Positions 26,687 to 34,370 of a stretch of 46,320 bases of DNA are shown here, one piece after another. A program made the position numbers and the translations under genes. The stretch is taken from the NCBI GenBank assembly GCA_903789595.1, contig CAIFEZ010000026.1:6454-52773 (forward strand), read 5' to 3'. Source of the DNA: an uncultured eubacterium 1-6. GTDB taxonomy: Bacteria > Bacillota > Clostridia > Lachnospirales > Lachnospiraceae. The first letter of the stretch is position 1. Each line of letters opens with the position of its first letter. The notes beneath the pieces are model-generated. The model made no database searches, was not told the DNA's origin, and saw only the letters and a program-made list of their open reading frames with translations.

Positions 26687-28027
26687 ATGAAGATTAGAAT
26701 GCCGGCAACTGTCCGCATGGTTCTGGACAGCCTGCACGCAAAAGGATATGAGGCATATGTGGTAGGAGGCTGTGTGCGCGATTCGATCCTGGGAAGGAGA
26801 CCGGAGGACTGGGATATCACGACTTCCGCTCTTCCGGAGCAGGTGAAGCGGATTTTCGCGAAGACGGTGGATACCGGAATCGAGCACGGAACGGTGACGG
26901 TGCTCGTGGGAGGCAGGGCGCATGAGGTGACGACCTATCGGATCGACGGCAAGTATAAAGACAGCCGTCATCCCGAAAACGTAACCTTCACCGCGAGCCT
27001 GTCGGAGGATCTGAAGCGCCGGGATTTCACGATTAACGCGATGGCATATAATGAGGAAGAGGGACTGATTGATCTCTACGGAGGAATGGACGATCTGCAG
27101 CGCAGATGTATCCGCTGTGTGGGGAATCCGGAGGAGCGGTTTTCGGAGGACGCTCTGCGGATACTCCGCGCGGTCCGGTTTTCGGCGCAGCTGAATTTCG
27201 GGATCGACCCGGAGACGATCGCGGGAATTGTGAAGCTGGCTCCGAACCTGGCGAAGATCAGCGCGGAGCGGATCTGCGCGGAGCTCACGAAGCTGATCAC
27301 CTCAGATCACCCGGAGTATCTGAAGGTGGCCTATCAGGCGGGAATCACGAAGGTTATCCTTCCGGAGTTCGATGAGATGATGCGTACGCCGCAGAACAAT
27401 CCGCATCACATGTACAATGTCGGTGAGCATACGCTTGTCTCTATGGCGGAGGTGAAAAATGACAGAATTCTCCGCTTTACGATGCTTCTCCATGACGTGG
27501 GCAAGCCTGCCTGCAGAACCACGGACGCGAACGGCATCGATCATTTCAAGGGACACGGGGAAAAGGGCGCGGCTATGGCGGTGAAGATTATGCGGCGTCT
27601 GAAGATGGACAACGATACGATCCGTCAGGTGCGGACACTTATCATTTATCACGACTGGAGGGTCATGCCGGAGGAGAGGCAGGTCCGCCATCTGATCAAC
27701 AAGGTGGGAAAGGATCTTTTTCCGCTCTTCATCAAGGTGCAGGACGCGGACACCATGGCGCAGAGCGAGTGGAAACGCGAGGAGAAGCTTCGGCGGGTGA
27801 TCAAGGTGGCGCAGGTCGGAGAGAAGGTCCTCGGCGAGAAGCAGTGCGTGGATCTGAAGGGGCTTGCCGTCAATGGGAAGGATCTGATCGAAGCGGGAAT
27901 TTCGAAGGGACCGGAAATCGGCGCCTGTCTTGAGAAGGCGCTGGATCTTGTTTTGGACGATCCGGAGAAGAATACCCGGGAATATCTGCTCGGATACTGC
28001 ACGCGGTTCGCGGAATCTCGGGAATAA
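26687..28027 (+). CDS. cca: CCA tRNA nucleotidyltransferase with HD domain
   Basis: Adds or repairs the 3' CCA of tRNAs without a template; relevant here because the tRNA-Leu gene in this window does not encode CCA. The 446-residue protein has GGCVRD (27-32), the metal-binding DWD (Asp41, Asp43), RRDFTINAM, the RNA-binding GNPEERFSEDALRILRA region, and an HD hydrolase domain (LLHDVGKPACR). ATG at 26687 is preferred; AAAGGCG is about 11 bases upstream. The frame is open further upstream, but those codons overlap the divergent proS promoter and look non-coding. Confidence 0.94.
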   Translation: MKIRMPATVRMVLDSLHAKGYEAYVVGGCVRDSILGRRPEDWDITTSALPEQVKRIFAKTVDTGIEHGTVTVLVGGRAHEVTTYRIDGKYKDSRHPENVTFTASLSEDLKRRDFTINAMAYNEEEGLIDLYGGMDDLQRRCIRCVGNPEERFSEDALRILRAVRFSAQLNFGIDPETIAGIVKLAPNLAKISAERICAELTKLITSDHPEYLKVAYQAGITKVILPEFDEMMRTPQNNPHHMYNVGEHTLVSMAEVKNDRILRFTMLLHDVGKPACRTTDANGIDHFKGHGEKGAAMAVKIMRRLKMDNDTIRQVRTLIIYHDWRVMPEERQVRHLINKVGKDLFPLFIKVQDADTMAQSEWKREEKLRRVIKVAQVGEKVLGEKQCVDLKGLAVNGKDLIEAGISKGPEIGACLEKALDLVLDDPEKNTREYLLGYCTRFAESRE

Positions 28028-28155
28028 CCGTCTGATCCGGAGGGCTGATGTGAGGAAACCGTGCAAATCGGCAAAAAATAAAAAAAGCCTGTTGTCAGAA
28101 GCCGGAGGATGGTATAAAGTAAGGTCTTGAGGATGCTTGAAACACCTGCGTTTTC

Positions 28156-28184
28156 TTGACAAATCAGGCGTCTGAGAGTATAAA
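28156..28184 (+). promoter_or_regulatory. hup promoter
   Basis: TTGACA (28156-28161), a 17-bp spacer and TATAAA (28179-28184), near consensus, about 35 bases before the HU start codon. Confidence 0.8.
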
Positions 28185-28221
28185 AAGACCATATATTGTA
28201 CATTTTAGGAGGAAGTATTAC

Positions 28222-28494
28222 ATGAACAAAACCGAATTAGTGGCGGCAATTGCCGACAAGACGGGACTTTCCAAAAAGGACTCCGAGAAAGCTCTTGGCG
28301 CTTTCATTGATACTGTAGCAGAAGCATTAAAGAACGGAGATAAGGTGCAGCTTGTCGGATTCGGTACCTTTGAGGTATCTGAGAGAGCGGCGCGCAGCGG
28401 AAGAAATCCGCAGACCGGCGAGACCATCGAGATTGCAGCGTCCAAATCTCCGAAGTTCAAGGCCGGAAAAGCTCTGAAGGATATGATCAAATAA
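28222..28494 (+). CDS. hup: HU-family DNA-binding protein
   Basis: Small histone-like protein that bends and compacts DNA. The 90-residue sequence starts [20 protein letters not shown] and has the conserved [13 protein letters not shown] and GRNPQTGE beta-arm segment. The ATG at 28222 follows AGGAGG at the right distance; a longer frame would start in the promoter -35 box. A strong promoter precedes it. Confidence 0.97.
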   Translation: MNKTELVAAIADKTGLSKKDSEKALGAFIDTVAEALKNGDKVQLVGFGTFEVSERAARSGRNPQTGETIEIAASKSPKFKAGKALKDMIK

Positions 28495-28556
28495 CAGCAA
28501 TTGCCAGAGAGCGATTCGGCTGGTTATACAGAGTGATACAGACGAAACAAGAGGAT

Positions 28557-28592
28557 GGGGCTGTCGCATGGCTGATTCATGCAGCAGTCCCT
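28557..28592 (+). terminator. Probable terminator between hup and rqcP
   Basis: GGGGCTGTCGCATG and CATGCAGCAGTCCC form an imperfect stem followed by TTCTTCTTT. It would separate the highly expressed HU gene from rqcP. Confidence 0.55.
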
Positions 28593-28632
28593 TCTTCTTT
28601 ACGCGAACAGAGAAAGATCGGAAAGGAATCCC

Positions 28633-28872
28633 ATGAGATTAGACAAATATCTGAAGGTATCAAGGCTGATCAAGCGCAGAACGGTTGCGAATGAGGCCTG
28701 TGACGCGGGGCGTGTCCTGCTGAACGGGAAGACGGCAAGAGCGAGCGCGGAGGTAAAGGCAGGGGACAGAATCGATATTCTGTTCGGAGAGAAGACCGTT
28801 TCGGTCCGTGTGCTGAATGTTCAGGAAACCGTCCGCAAAGAGGATGCACAGTCTACCTACGAATACGTCTGA
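28633..28872 (+). CDS. rqcP: S4-domain RNA-binding protein RqcP
   Basis: Small S4 protein that in Bacillus works with RqcH on stalled 50S subunits in ribosome-associated quality control. The 79-residue sequence starts MRLDKYLKVSRLIKRRTVA and continues DAGRVLLNGKTARAS, the RNA-binding S4 signature. ATG at 28633 is used because AAAGGAA precedes it and the S4 domain begins at once. Its position before divIC matches the Firmicutes order (yabO in older naming). Confidence 0.9.
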   Translation: MRLDKYLKVSRLIKRRTVANEACDAGRVLLNGKTARASAEVKAGDRIDILFGEKTVSVRVLNVQETVRKEDAQSTYEYV

Positions 28873-28889
28873 CAGCGTCCGCGGGACTG

Positions 28890-28975
28890 TGAAACATCAG
28901 CCGGCAGGACCTGTGGCTTTATAAATCACCCTGCAGGGCTTGCGGAACATCACCCGGCAGGGTTTGCGGAATCTT
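28890..28975. repeat. Short degenerate tandem repeats after rqcP
   Basis: About three units of 24-33 bp share AACATCA-CCGGCAGGG-TTGCGG. They occupy the rqcP-divIC gap, where other Firmicutes carry yabP and yabQ. Confidence 0.6.
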
Positions 28976-29064
28976 GCTTTTTCAAATACGGGCTGTTATA
29001 CTTCGTATCAGTACGAAGCGACGTGAAAGCGTGTGTGTGATATTTTTTGTGACAGGGGATCGGA

Positions 29065-29616
29065 ATGCGTCAGAACAAAAAGACCATGCTGTGCATCATT
29101 GCGGTGGTGATCGCGCTGATGATTGCGCTGATGGCGGGAAGCGCCAGGCTCAGCAGCAGGATTGCCGAGGGCAATACACAGATTGAGGAATTGAAGAAAG
29201 AGAACGCAGCGGAGGAGAAACGGACCGAGGAAATCCGCAGCGAGTCGGAATATATCCAGAGCGATGAATACAAGGAACAGGTTGCGAAGGACAAGCTGGG
29301 ACTGATCAAGGACGGAGAGATTATCTTCCGTGAATCGGACACGGCCGGAACGAACGGGGATGCCTCCGCTTCTTCCTCTGATTCCTCTTCTTCGTCTTCC
29401 GGGTCTTCTGACAGCGGCGGAACGGGGGATGCATCCGGAGCGGGCAGCACCGGAACAGAGAACGGAAGCACGGGCAGCACCGGAACAGAGAACGGAAGCA
29501 CGGGCAGTACCGGAACAGACAACGGGAGCGCGGACAGCACGGGAAGCACAGGAGCATACGGCGGCGGCACGGGAGCTGCCGGCGGAGATACAACATACAG
29601 TGGTACCGGCTACTGA
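29065..29616 (+). CDS. divIC: Septum formation initiator DivIC/FtsB family
   Basis: Bitopic division protein acting with FtsL and DivIB/FtsQ at the septum. The 183-residue protein has a short cytoplasmic start, one membrane helix (about 7-26), a coiled coil (about 28-68), and the family motif EQVAKDKLGLIKDGEIIF. After residue 95 comes an unusual Ser/Gly/Thr-rich extracellular tail containing three 10-residue repeats (GSTGTENGST type), absent from typical DivIC. Start ATG has GGGGATCGGA upstream. A strong terminator follows. Confidence 0.88.
   Translation: MRQNKKTMLCIIAVVIALMIALMAGSARLSSRIAEGNTQIEELKKENAAEEKRTEEIRSESEYIQSDEYKEQVAKDKLGLIKDGEIIFRESDTAGTNGDASASSSDSSSSSSGSSDSGGTGDASGAGSTGTENGSTGSTGTENGSTGSTGTDNGSADSTGSTGAYGGGTGAAGGDTTYSGTGY
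29443..29532 (+). repeat. 30-bp in-frame repeats in divIC (3 units)
   Basis: Units at 29443, 29473 and 29503 encode GSTGTENGST, the same again, and GSTGTDNGSA. The first two are identical in DNA. Confidence 0.85.
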
Positions 29617-29629
29617 TGAAAAGAACGGG

Positions 29630-29661
29630 GCCATATCCGAATTTGCGGATATGGCTTTTTT
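29630..29661 (+). terminator. Strong intrinsic terminator after divIC
   Basis: GCCATATCCG (29630-29639) pairs with CGGATATGGC (29646-29655), followed by TTTTTT. It lies only 28 bases before the tilS start, so tilS depends on read-through or an unrecognised promoter. Confidence 0.85.
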
Positions 29662-29688
29662 CAGTAACGGCATGACGGGAGCGGGCAG

Positions 29689-31503
29689 ATGGATCTGATA
29701 AGAGAGGCGGAGAATTATATCCGCAGATTTCATATGATCGACAAGGGAGATATGGTGCTTGCCGGTGTTTCCGGCGGAGCGGATTCCGTCTGTCTCCTTC
29801 TGGTTCTGGACACTCTCCGGGAAAAGGAGTCCTTTCATCTGGCGGCGGTGCATGTGAATCATAACATCAGAGGAGAAGATGCGGACGCGGACGAAGAATA
29901 TGTGAGAAAGATCTGCAGAGAAAGGGAGATTCCTCTGTATGTATATTCGTTCCCGGTTACGGATATCGCGAGGCGGGAGAAGCGTGGGCTGGAGGAGACC
30001 GGACGTCTTCTGCGGCAGCAGGCGTTCCGGGATGCCCTTCGGAAGGCGGAGGTGCCATATTCCGACAATGCGCAGGAACAGGACCGGATCGGCGGGGGAG
30101 ACGGAGAGCGTCGGGGCAGGAAAATTGCGCTTGCGCATCATGCCAATGACCTGGCGGAAACCGTGCTTTTCCAGACTGCGCGCGGCAGCTCTCTGGCGGG
30201 GCTGGCCGGCATCCGTCCGGTGAGCCGGATCGGAGGCCCCTGGGAAGCGGTTCAGGACGGAGTATATCCGGACGGTACCAGCCGTCCGGGCAGTATCAGA
30301 CATCCGGACTGCGCGGGCGGCCGGGATTCGGACGGGAGAAAGAAGATGCCGGATGAGCTGACGGTCATTCATCCGCTTTTATTTGCGCGTCGGAAGGACA
30401 TTGAGGCCTGGCTTCGGGAGCGGAACATCTGCTGGCGGACCGACGCGACGAATCTGGATGAGGAATACAGCCGGAACAGTCTGAGACATCATGTGATTCC
30501 TTATCTGGAAGAGCATGTAAATTCCGCTGCGGTGCGTCACATCCGTGAGCTGGCCGAGGATGCGGCGGAGGCGGATGAATATCTTCGTGCGGAGGCAAGA
30601 AGACGGGAAGTGGGGCTTGTGGAGGTCCGCGGGCGCGTCGGCGCGGACATGGCAGACAGGCAGTCTGCCGACGGATCCGGCCAGGCGAAGATTCCCGGAA
30701 ACAGCGGGGAAAATCCCAGAGTCTTCCTGCGAGACGCATTGCTGCAGGAGCCAGAGGTGCTGCAGCGGTATCTTCTGATGGATGCGCTTGAGACGGCGTC
30801 CGGCAGAAAGAAGGACCTCGGGCGTGAGCAGCTCCGGCAGCTGCGGGAACTTTTTGATATGTCCGCGGGAAAGAGAATAGATCTGCCTTACGGTATTCGG
30901 GCGGTGCGGCGGTACGACGGCATCGAGCTTGTGCGGGGGAGTGCGGGCAAAGCGCATGGAGATAAGGATGAAGTGCGCGGGAGCACGGACGAAACACACG
31001 GCGATGAGGATGAATTGCGGGGGAGTGCGGGCAAAGCGCATGACGATAAGGATGAAGTGCGCGGAAACCCGGAAATTCCGGATGCCGGGACGGACACGGC
31101 GCTGCACGCAGCAGTGCCGGTGACAGGGGAAGGAATTTTTTTCTTCGGGGAATGGAAGTTTACCTGCAGACGGATGCGTGGCACTCCGGGAACCGAAAAG
31201 AAAATACCATCAAATCGGTATACGAAGTACTTCGATTATGATAAAATAGGAAACAATATCGTATTTCGAACGCGGCTCGCCGGGGACAGGATTGTTGTCA
31301 CGGACGCCGGACAGACCCAGAAGCTCAAGGATTATTTTATTAATGAAAAAATTCCGCGTGACGAACGGGACCGGATCCCCCTTCTGGCATCCGGACAGCA
31401 GATTTTCTGGGCGGTCGGAGGCAGAATCAGCGAGGACTGCAGGATTACGGAGGATACAGAGAATATTCTGGAGATCACCGCGGAAAAGCAGGAGGGCCGG
31501 TGA
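29689..31503 (+). CDS. tilS: tRNA(Ile)-lysidine synthetase
   Basis: Converts C34 of the minor tRNA-Ile (CAU anticodon) to lysidine using ATP, switching it to AUA decoding. The 604-residue protein has the PP-loop SGGADS (28-33), HVNHNIRG, and HHANDLAETVLFQ. It is longer than usual because of low-complexity inserts: one after the first PP-loop region (about 120-145), one around 180-225, and three 14-residue repeats (VRGSAGKAHGDKDE type, about 415-456) before the C-terminal TilS domain. Start ATG has GGGAGCGGG upstream. Followed by hpt and ftsH in the conserved order. Confidence 0.94.
   Translation: MDLIREAENYIRRFHMIDKGDMVLAGVSGGADSVCLLLVLDTLREKESFHLAAVHVNHNIRGEDADADEEYVRKICREREIPLYVYSFPVTDIARREKRGLEETGRLLRQQAFRDALRKAEVPYSDNAQEQDRIGGGDGERRGRKIALAHHANDLAETVLFQTARGSSLAGLAGIRPVSRIGGPWEAVQDGVYPDGTSRPGSIRHPDCAGGRDSDGRKKMPDELTVIHPLLFARRKDIEAWLRERNICWRTDATNLDEEYSRNSLRHHVIPYLEEHVNSAAVRHIRELAEDAAEADEYLRAEARRREVGLVEVRGRVGADMADRQSADGSGQAKIPGNSGENPRVFLRDALLQEPEVLQRYLLMDALETASGRKKDLGREQLRQLRELFDMSAGKRIDLPYGIRAVRRYDGIELVRGSAGKAHGDKDEVRGSTDETHGDEDELRGSAGKAHDDKDEVRGNPEIPDAGTDTALHAAVPVTGEGIFFFGEWKFTCRRMRGTPGTEKKIPSNRYTKYFDYDKIGNNIVFRTRLAGDRIVVTDAGQTQKLKDYFINEKIPRDERDRIPLLASGQQIFWAVGGRISEDCRITEDTENILEITAEKQEGR
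30931..31056 (+). repeat. 42-bp in-frame repeats in tilS (3 units)
   Basis: Units at 30931, 30973 and 31015 each encode 14 residues (VRGSAGKAHGDKDE, VRGSTDETHGDEDE, LRGSAGKAHDDKDE). They are inserted between the substrate-binding and C-terminal domains. Confidence 0.85.
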
Positions 31504-31603
31504 GGAAAGCGGCAGACCGGATGAGAATCCGGAAAACGGACGGCCGTCCGGGAGAAGCGGAAACAGTGTAAAGATTTTTATCTGGATATAGGAGGATTTT
31601 CGA

Positions 31604-32149
31604 ATGAGCGAGAAGGTATCGGTTTTAATTCCGGAAGAGAAGGTACAGGAGAGGGTTGCTGAGCTCGGAGCGCAGATCAGCAGGGATTACGAGGGAAAGA
31701 CCATCACCATGATCTGCGTCCTGAAGGGCGGCGTGGTATTCATGTGTGATCTGGCAAAGAAGATCACGGTGCCGGTAACCATGGATTTCATGTCCGTTTC
31801 CAGCTATGGCGGGGGAACCTCGTCCAGCGGCATCGTCAAGATCGTAAAGGATCTGGATCAGAGCATCGAGGGCAAGGACGTGCTGATCGTGGAGGACATC
31901 ATCGATTCCGGAAGAACGCTGAGCTACCTCCTGCAGATTTTCAGAAAGAGAAAACCGAACAGCATCCGTCTGTGCACGCTCCTCGACAAGCCGGAGCGCC
32001 GCGTCGTGCCGGACGTGAATGTGGAGTACTCCGGGTTCCGGATTCCGGACAATTTTGTCGTGGGATTCGGACTTGATTACGATCAGAGATACAGAAATCT
32101 GCCGTATATCGGTGTTATCTCCTTTGATGATGAGAAACCGGCGGAGTAA
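31604..32149 (+). CDS. hpt: Hypoxanthine phosphoribosyltransferase
   Basis: Purine salvage: converts hypoxanthine (and guanine) with PRPP to IMP/GMP. The 181-residue length is standard. The PRPP-binding loop is VEDIIDSGRTL (from about residue 97), and LKGGVVF and YGGGTSSSG are the other active-site loops. Start ATG follows TAGGAGGA. The stop codon overlaps the ribosome binding site of ftsH. The tilS-hpt-ftsH order is widely conserved in Firmicutes, and in Bacillus TilS and HprT regulate ftsH. Confidence 0.96.
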   Translation: MSEKVSVLIPEEKVQERVAELGAQISRDYEGKTITMICVLKGGVVFMCDLAKKITVPVTMDFMSVSSYGGGTSSSGIVKIVKDLDQSIEGKDVLIVEDIIDSGRTLSYLLQIFRKRKPNSIRLCTLLDKPERRVVPDVNVEYSGFRIPDNFVVGFGLDYDQRYRNLPYIGVISFDDEKPAE

Positions 32150-32162
32150 GGAGCACAGGACG

Positions 32163-34022
32163 TTGAACAGGACAAACAACAGAAGAGGAATGGCGGTGTA
32201 TCTGATCATTATGGCCGTGATCATCGCTATTTTCCTCATCATACCGACTCTCATGCAGTCGAACCGCGCGGTCAGCGCATCAGTCTATGAGAAATATCTG
32301 AAGAACGGCGAGATCAGCCGGGCAGAGATCAGCCAGAACTCTGAGGTGCCCACCGGAAAGGTTTCGTTCACCCTGACAGACGGCACGGAATATGTGGTGA
32401 ATGTCACGGATGTCAACGAGGCGATTCAGCAGCTGGAAGATCATGACATCAGCTATACAGTGTCTGATGTATCCAGGTCGGGCGAATGGAGCACGATCCT
32501 GATCCCGTTCCTTCTCGGCGTTCTGCTCGTTGTCATCCTCGCGGGTTTCCTCGCGCGGTCTGCGGGCGGCGCGAACAGCGCCAACAGCCGGATGATGGAC
32601 TTCGGGAAGAGCCATGCGGCGATGACAAACGGGAAGGAAAGCAAGGTCCGTTTCACGGACGTGGCCGGACTTGAGGAGGAGAAGGAGGATCTGGTGGAGA
32701 TCGTCGATTTCCTCAAGAATCCTTCCAAGTATACAAAGGTCGGAGCGCGGATTCCGAAGGGCGTGATTCTCGTGGGGCCTCCCGGAACGGGAAAGACGCT
32801 TCTGGCGAAGGCGGTAGCCGGAGAGGCCGGCGTTCCGTTCTTCAGCATCTCGGGATCGGACTTCGTGGAGATGTTCGTCGGTGTCGGAGCCTCCAGAGTC
32901 AGAGATCTTTTTTCCGAGGCAAAAAAGAACGCGCCGTGTATCGTTTTTATTGATGAGATTGATGCGGTCGGCAGACGCCGGGGAACCGGAATGGGCGGCG
33001 GACACGACGAGAGGGAGCAGACATTGAACCAGCTGCTCGTCGAGATGGACGGGTTCGGTGTCAATGAAGGCATTATTGTGATGGCTGCCACGAACCGTGT
33101 GGACATTCTCGATCCGGCTATCCTGCGTCCGGGACGCTTTGACCGCAAGGTTGTGGTGAGTCCGCCGGATATCCGGGGCAGAGAGGAGATCCTGAAGGTT
33201 CACGCGAAGAACAAGCCGCTCGGCGACGACATTGATTTGAAGCAGATCGCGCAGACGACGGCGGGATTTACCGGCGCGGATCTGGAGAATCTTCTGAACG
33301 AGGCGGCGATTCACGCCGCGCGCGACTCCAGGGCGTATGTCCGTCAGGAAGATATCAAGGACGCTTTTATTAAGGTCGGCATCGGCACAGAGAAGAAAAA
33401 CCGGGTGATTTCCGAGAAGGAGAAGAAGATCACGGCCTATCACGAGACCGGACACGCCATTTTGTTCCATGTTCTGGATCTGATGGAGCCGGTGTACACG
33501 ATATCCATCATTCCCACGGGTCCCGGAGCGGCCGGTTATACCATGCCACAGCCGGAGAATGACGAGATGTTCATGACCAGAGGAAAGATGATCCAGCAGA
33601 TTATTGTGGATCTGGGCGGACGCGCGGCCGAAGAGATGGTTTTTGACGACATCACGACCGGAGCGTCTCAGGATATCAAGCAGGCAACGGCGACCGCAAG
33701 GGCAATGATCACAAAGTACGGCATGTCCCCCAAGCTCGGTCTCGTGAATTATGATCAGGGCGACAGCAACGAGGTATTTATAGGAAGAGACTGGGGTCAC
33801 ACCAAGTCTTACAGCGAAAATGTCGCGGCCGCGATCGACGAGGAAGTCAAGGAAATTATCGAGAACTGCCACAGCAAAGCCCGCGAGATCATCGAGAAGC
33901 ACAGATTTGTTCTGGATGAGTGCGCGAGGCAGCTTATGGAAAAGGAAAAACTAAACCGCAAAGAATTTGAGGCGATTTTTGCAGAGGAAGCAAAATCTGC
34001 GGCGGAAGGGGCTGCAGAATGA
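32163..34022 (+). CDS. ftsH: ATP-dependent zinc metalloprotease FtsH
   Basis: Membrane-anchored AAA protease that degrades misfolded membrane proteins and regulators. About 619 residues. Seen: N-terminal membrane helix, extracytoplasmic domain (about 30-110), second helix near 115-135, Walker A GPPGTGKT (205-212), Walker B VFIDEIDA, the second region of homology [20 protein letters not shown], and the zinc site HETGH (427-431). Start assigned to TTG at 32163 because AAGGAG sits about nine bases upstream, overlapping the hpt stop; the next ATG (32190) has no spaced ribosome binding site. The upstream extension in the same frame overlaps hpt and is not real. Confidence 0.95.
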   Translation: MNRTNNRRGMAVYLIIMAVIIAIFLIIPTLMQSNRAVSASVYEKYLKNGEISRAEISQNSEVPTGKVSFTLTDGTEYVVNVTDVNEAIQQLEDHDISYTVSDVSRSGEWSTILIPFLLGVLLVVILAGFLARSAGGANSANSRMMDFGKSHAAMTNGKESKVRFTDVAGLEEEKEDLVEIVDFLKNPSKYTKVGARIPKGVILVGPPGTGKTLLAKAVAGEAGVPFFSISGSDFVEMFVGVGASRVRDLFSEAKKNAPCIVFIDEIDAVGRRRGTGMGGGHDEREQTLNQLLVEMDGFGVNEGIIVMAATNRVDILDPAILRPGRFDRKVVVSPPDIRGREEILKVHAKNKPLGDDIDLKQIAQTTAGFTGADLENLLNEAAIHAARDSRAYVRQEDIKDAFIKVGIGTEKKNRVISEKEKKITAYHETGHAILFHVLDLMEPVYTISIIPTGPGAAGYTMPQPENDEMFMTRGKMIQQIIVDLGGRAAEEMVFDDITTGASQDIKQATATARAMITKYGMSPKLGLVNYDQGDSNEVFIGRDWGHTKSYSENVAAAIDEEVKEIIENCHSKAREIIEKHRFVLDECARQLMEKEKLNRKEFEAIFAEEAKSAAEGAAE

Positions 34023-34172
34023 TAACTATGTAAATATTGCACAAAAACATATAATGAAATTTGTTAACTTTGTGCAGACTTTTGGAGGACTCCGTGTTAC
34101 TATAATAACCGTAAAAACCCCCCAATACATTATATAGTTTTTGCTACACCCCATAAGAGAAATACCTTCTCC

Positions 34173-34203
34173 AAAAAGGCAGCCTGAATAAGGCTGCCTT
34201 TTT
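34173..34203 (+). terminator. Bidirectional intrinsic terminator after ftsH
   Basis: AAAAAGGCAGCCT and AGGCTGCCTTTTT flank a 5-nt loop: an A/T-flanked GC stem ending in a T-run on both strands. Confidence 0.9.
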
Positions 34204-34230
34204 ACGATCTTGAAAACCTGCGGTTTTTAA

Positions 34231-34358
34231 GATGTGGTGAGTACGTGCAGGATAATGGGCAGGATGTGGTGAGTACGTGCAGGATAATAGGCAGGATATG
34301 GTGAGTACGTGCAGGATGATGGGCAAGATGTGCTGAATACGTACAGGATAATAGGAAA
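34231..34358. repeat. 32-bp tandem array (4 units) before the GH13 gene
   Basis: Units begin at 34231, 34263, 34295 and 34327 (GATGTGGTGAGTACGTGCAG consensus). The first three differ at a few positions; the fourth has drifted. The array ends a few bases before the ribosome binding site of the GH13 gene and thus lies in its leader. It is preceded by a short hairpin CTTGAAAACC/GGTTTTTAAG (34209-34230). Confidence 0.9.
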
Positions 34359-34370
34359 GAGGAAAGTGGC

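Noticed and set aside
28156-28221. Upstream TTG start for HU
   Set aside because: It coincides with the -35 hexamer TTGACA; the HU family start is at 28222 with AGGAGG.
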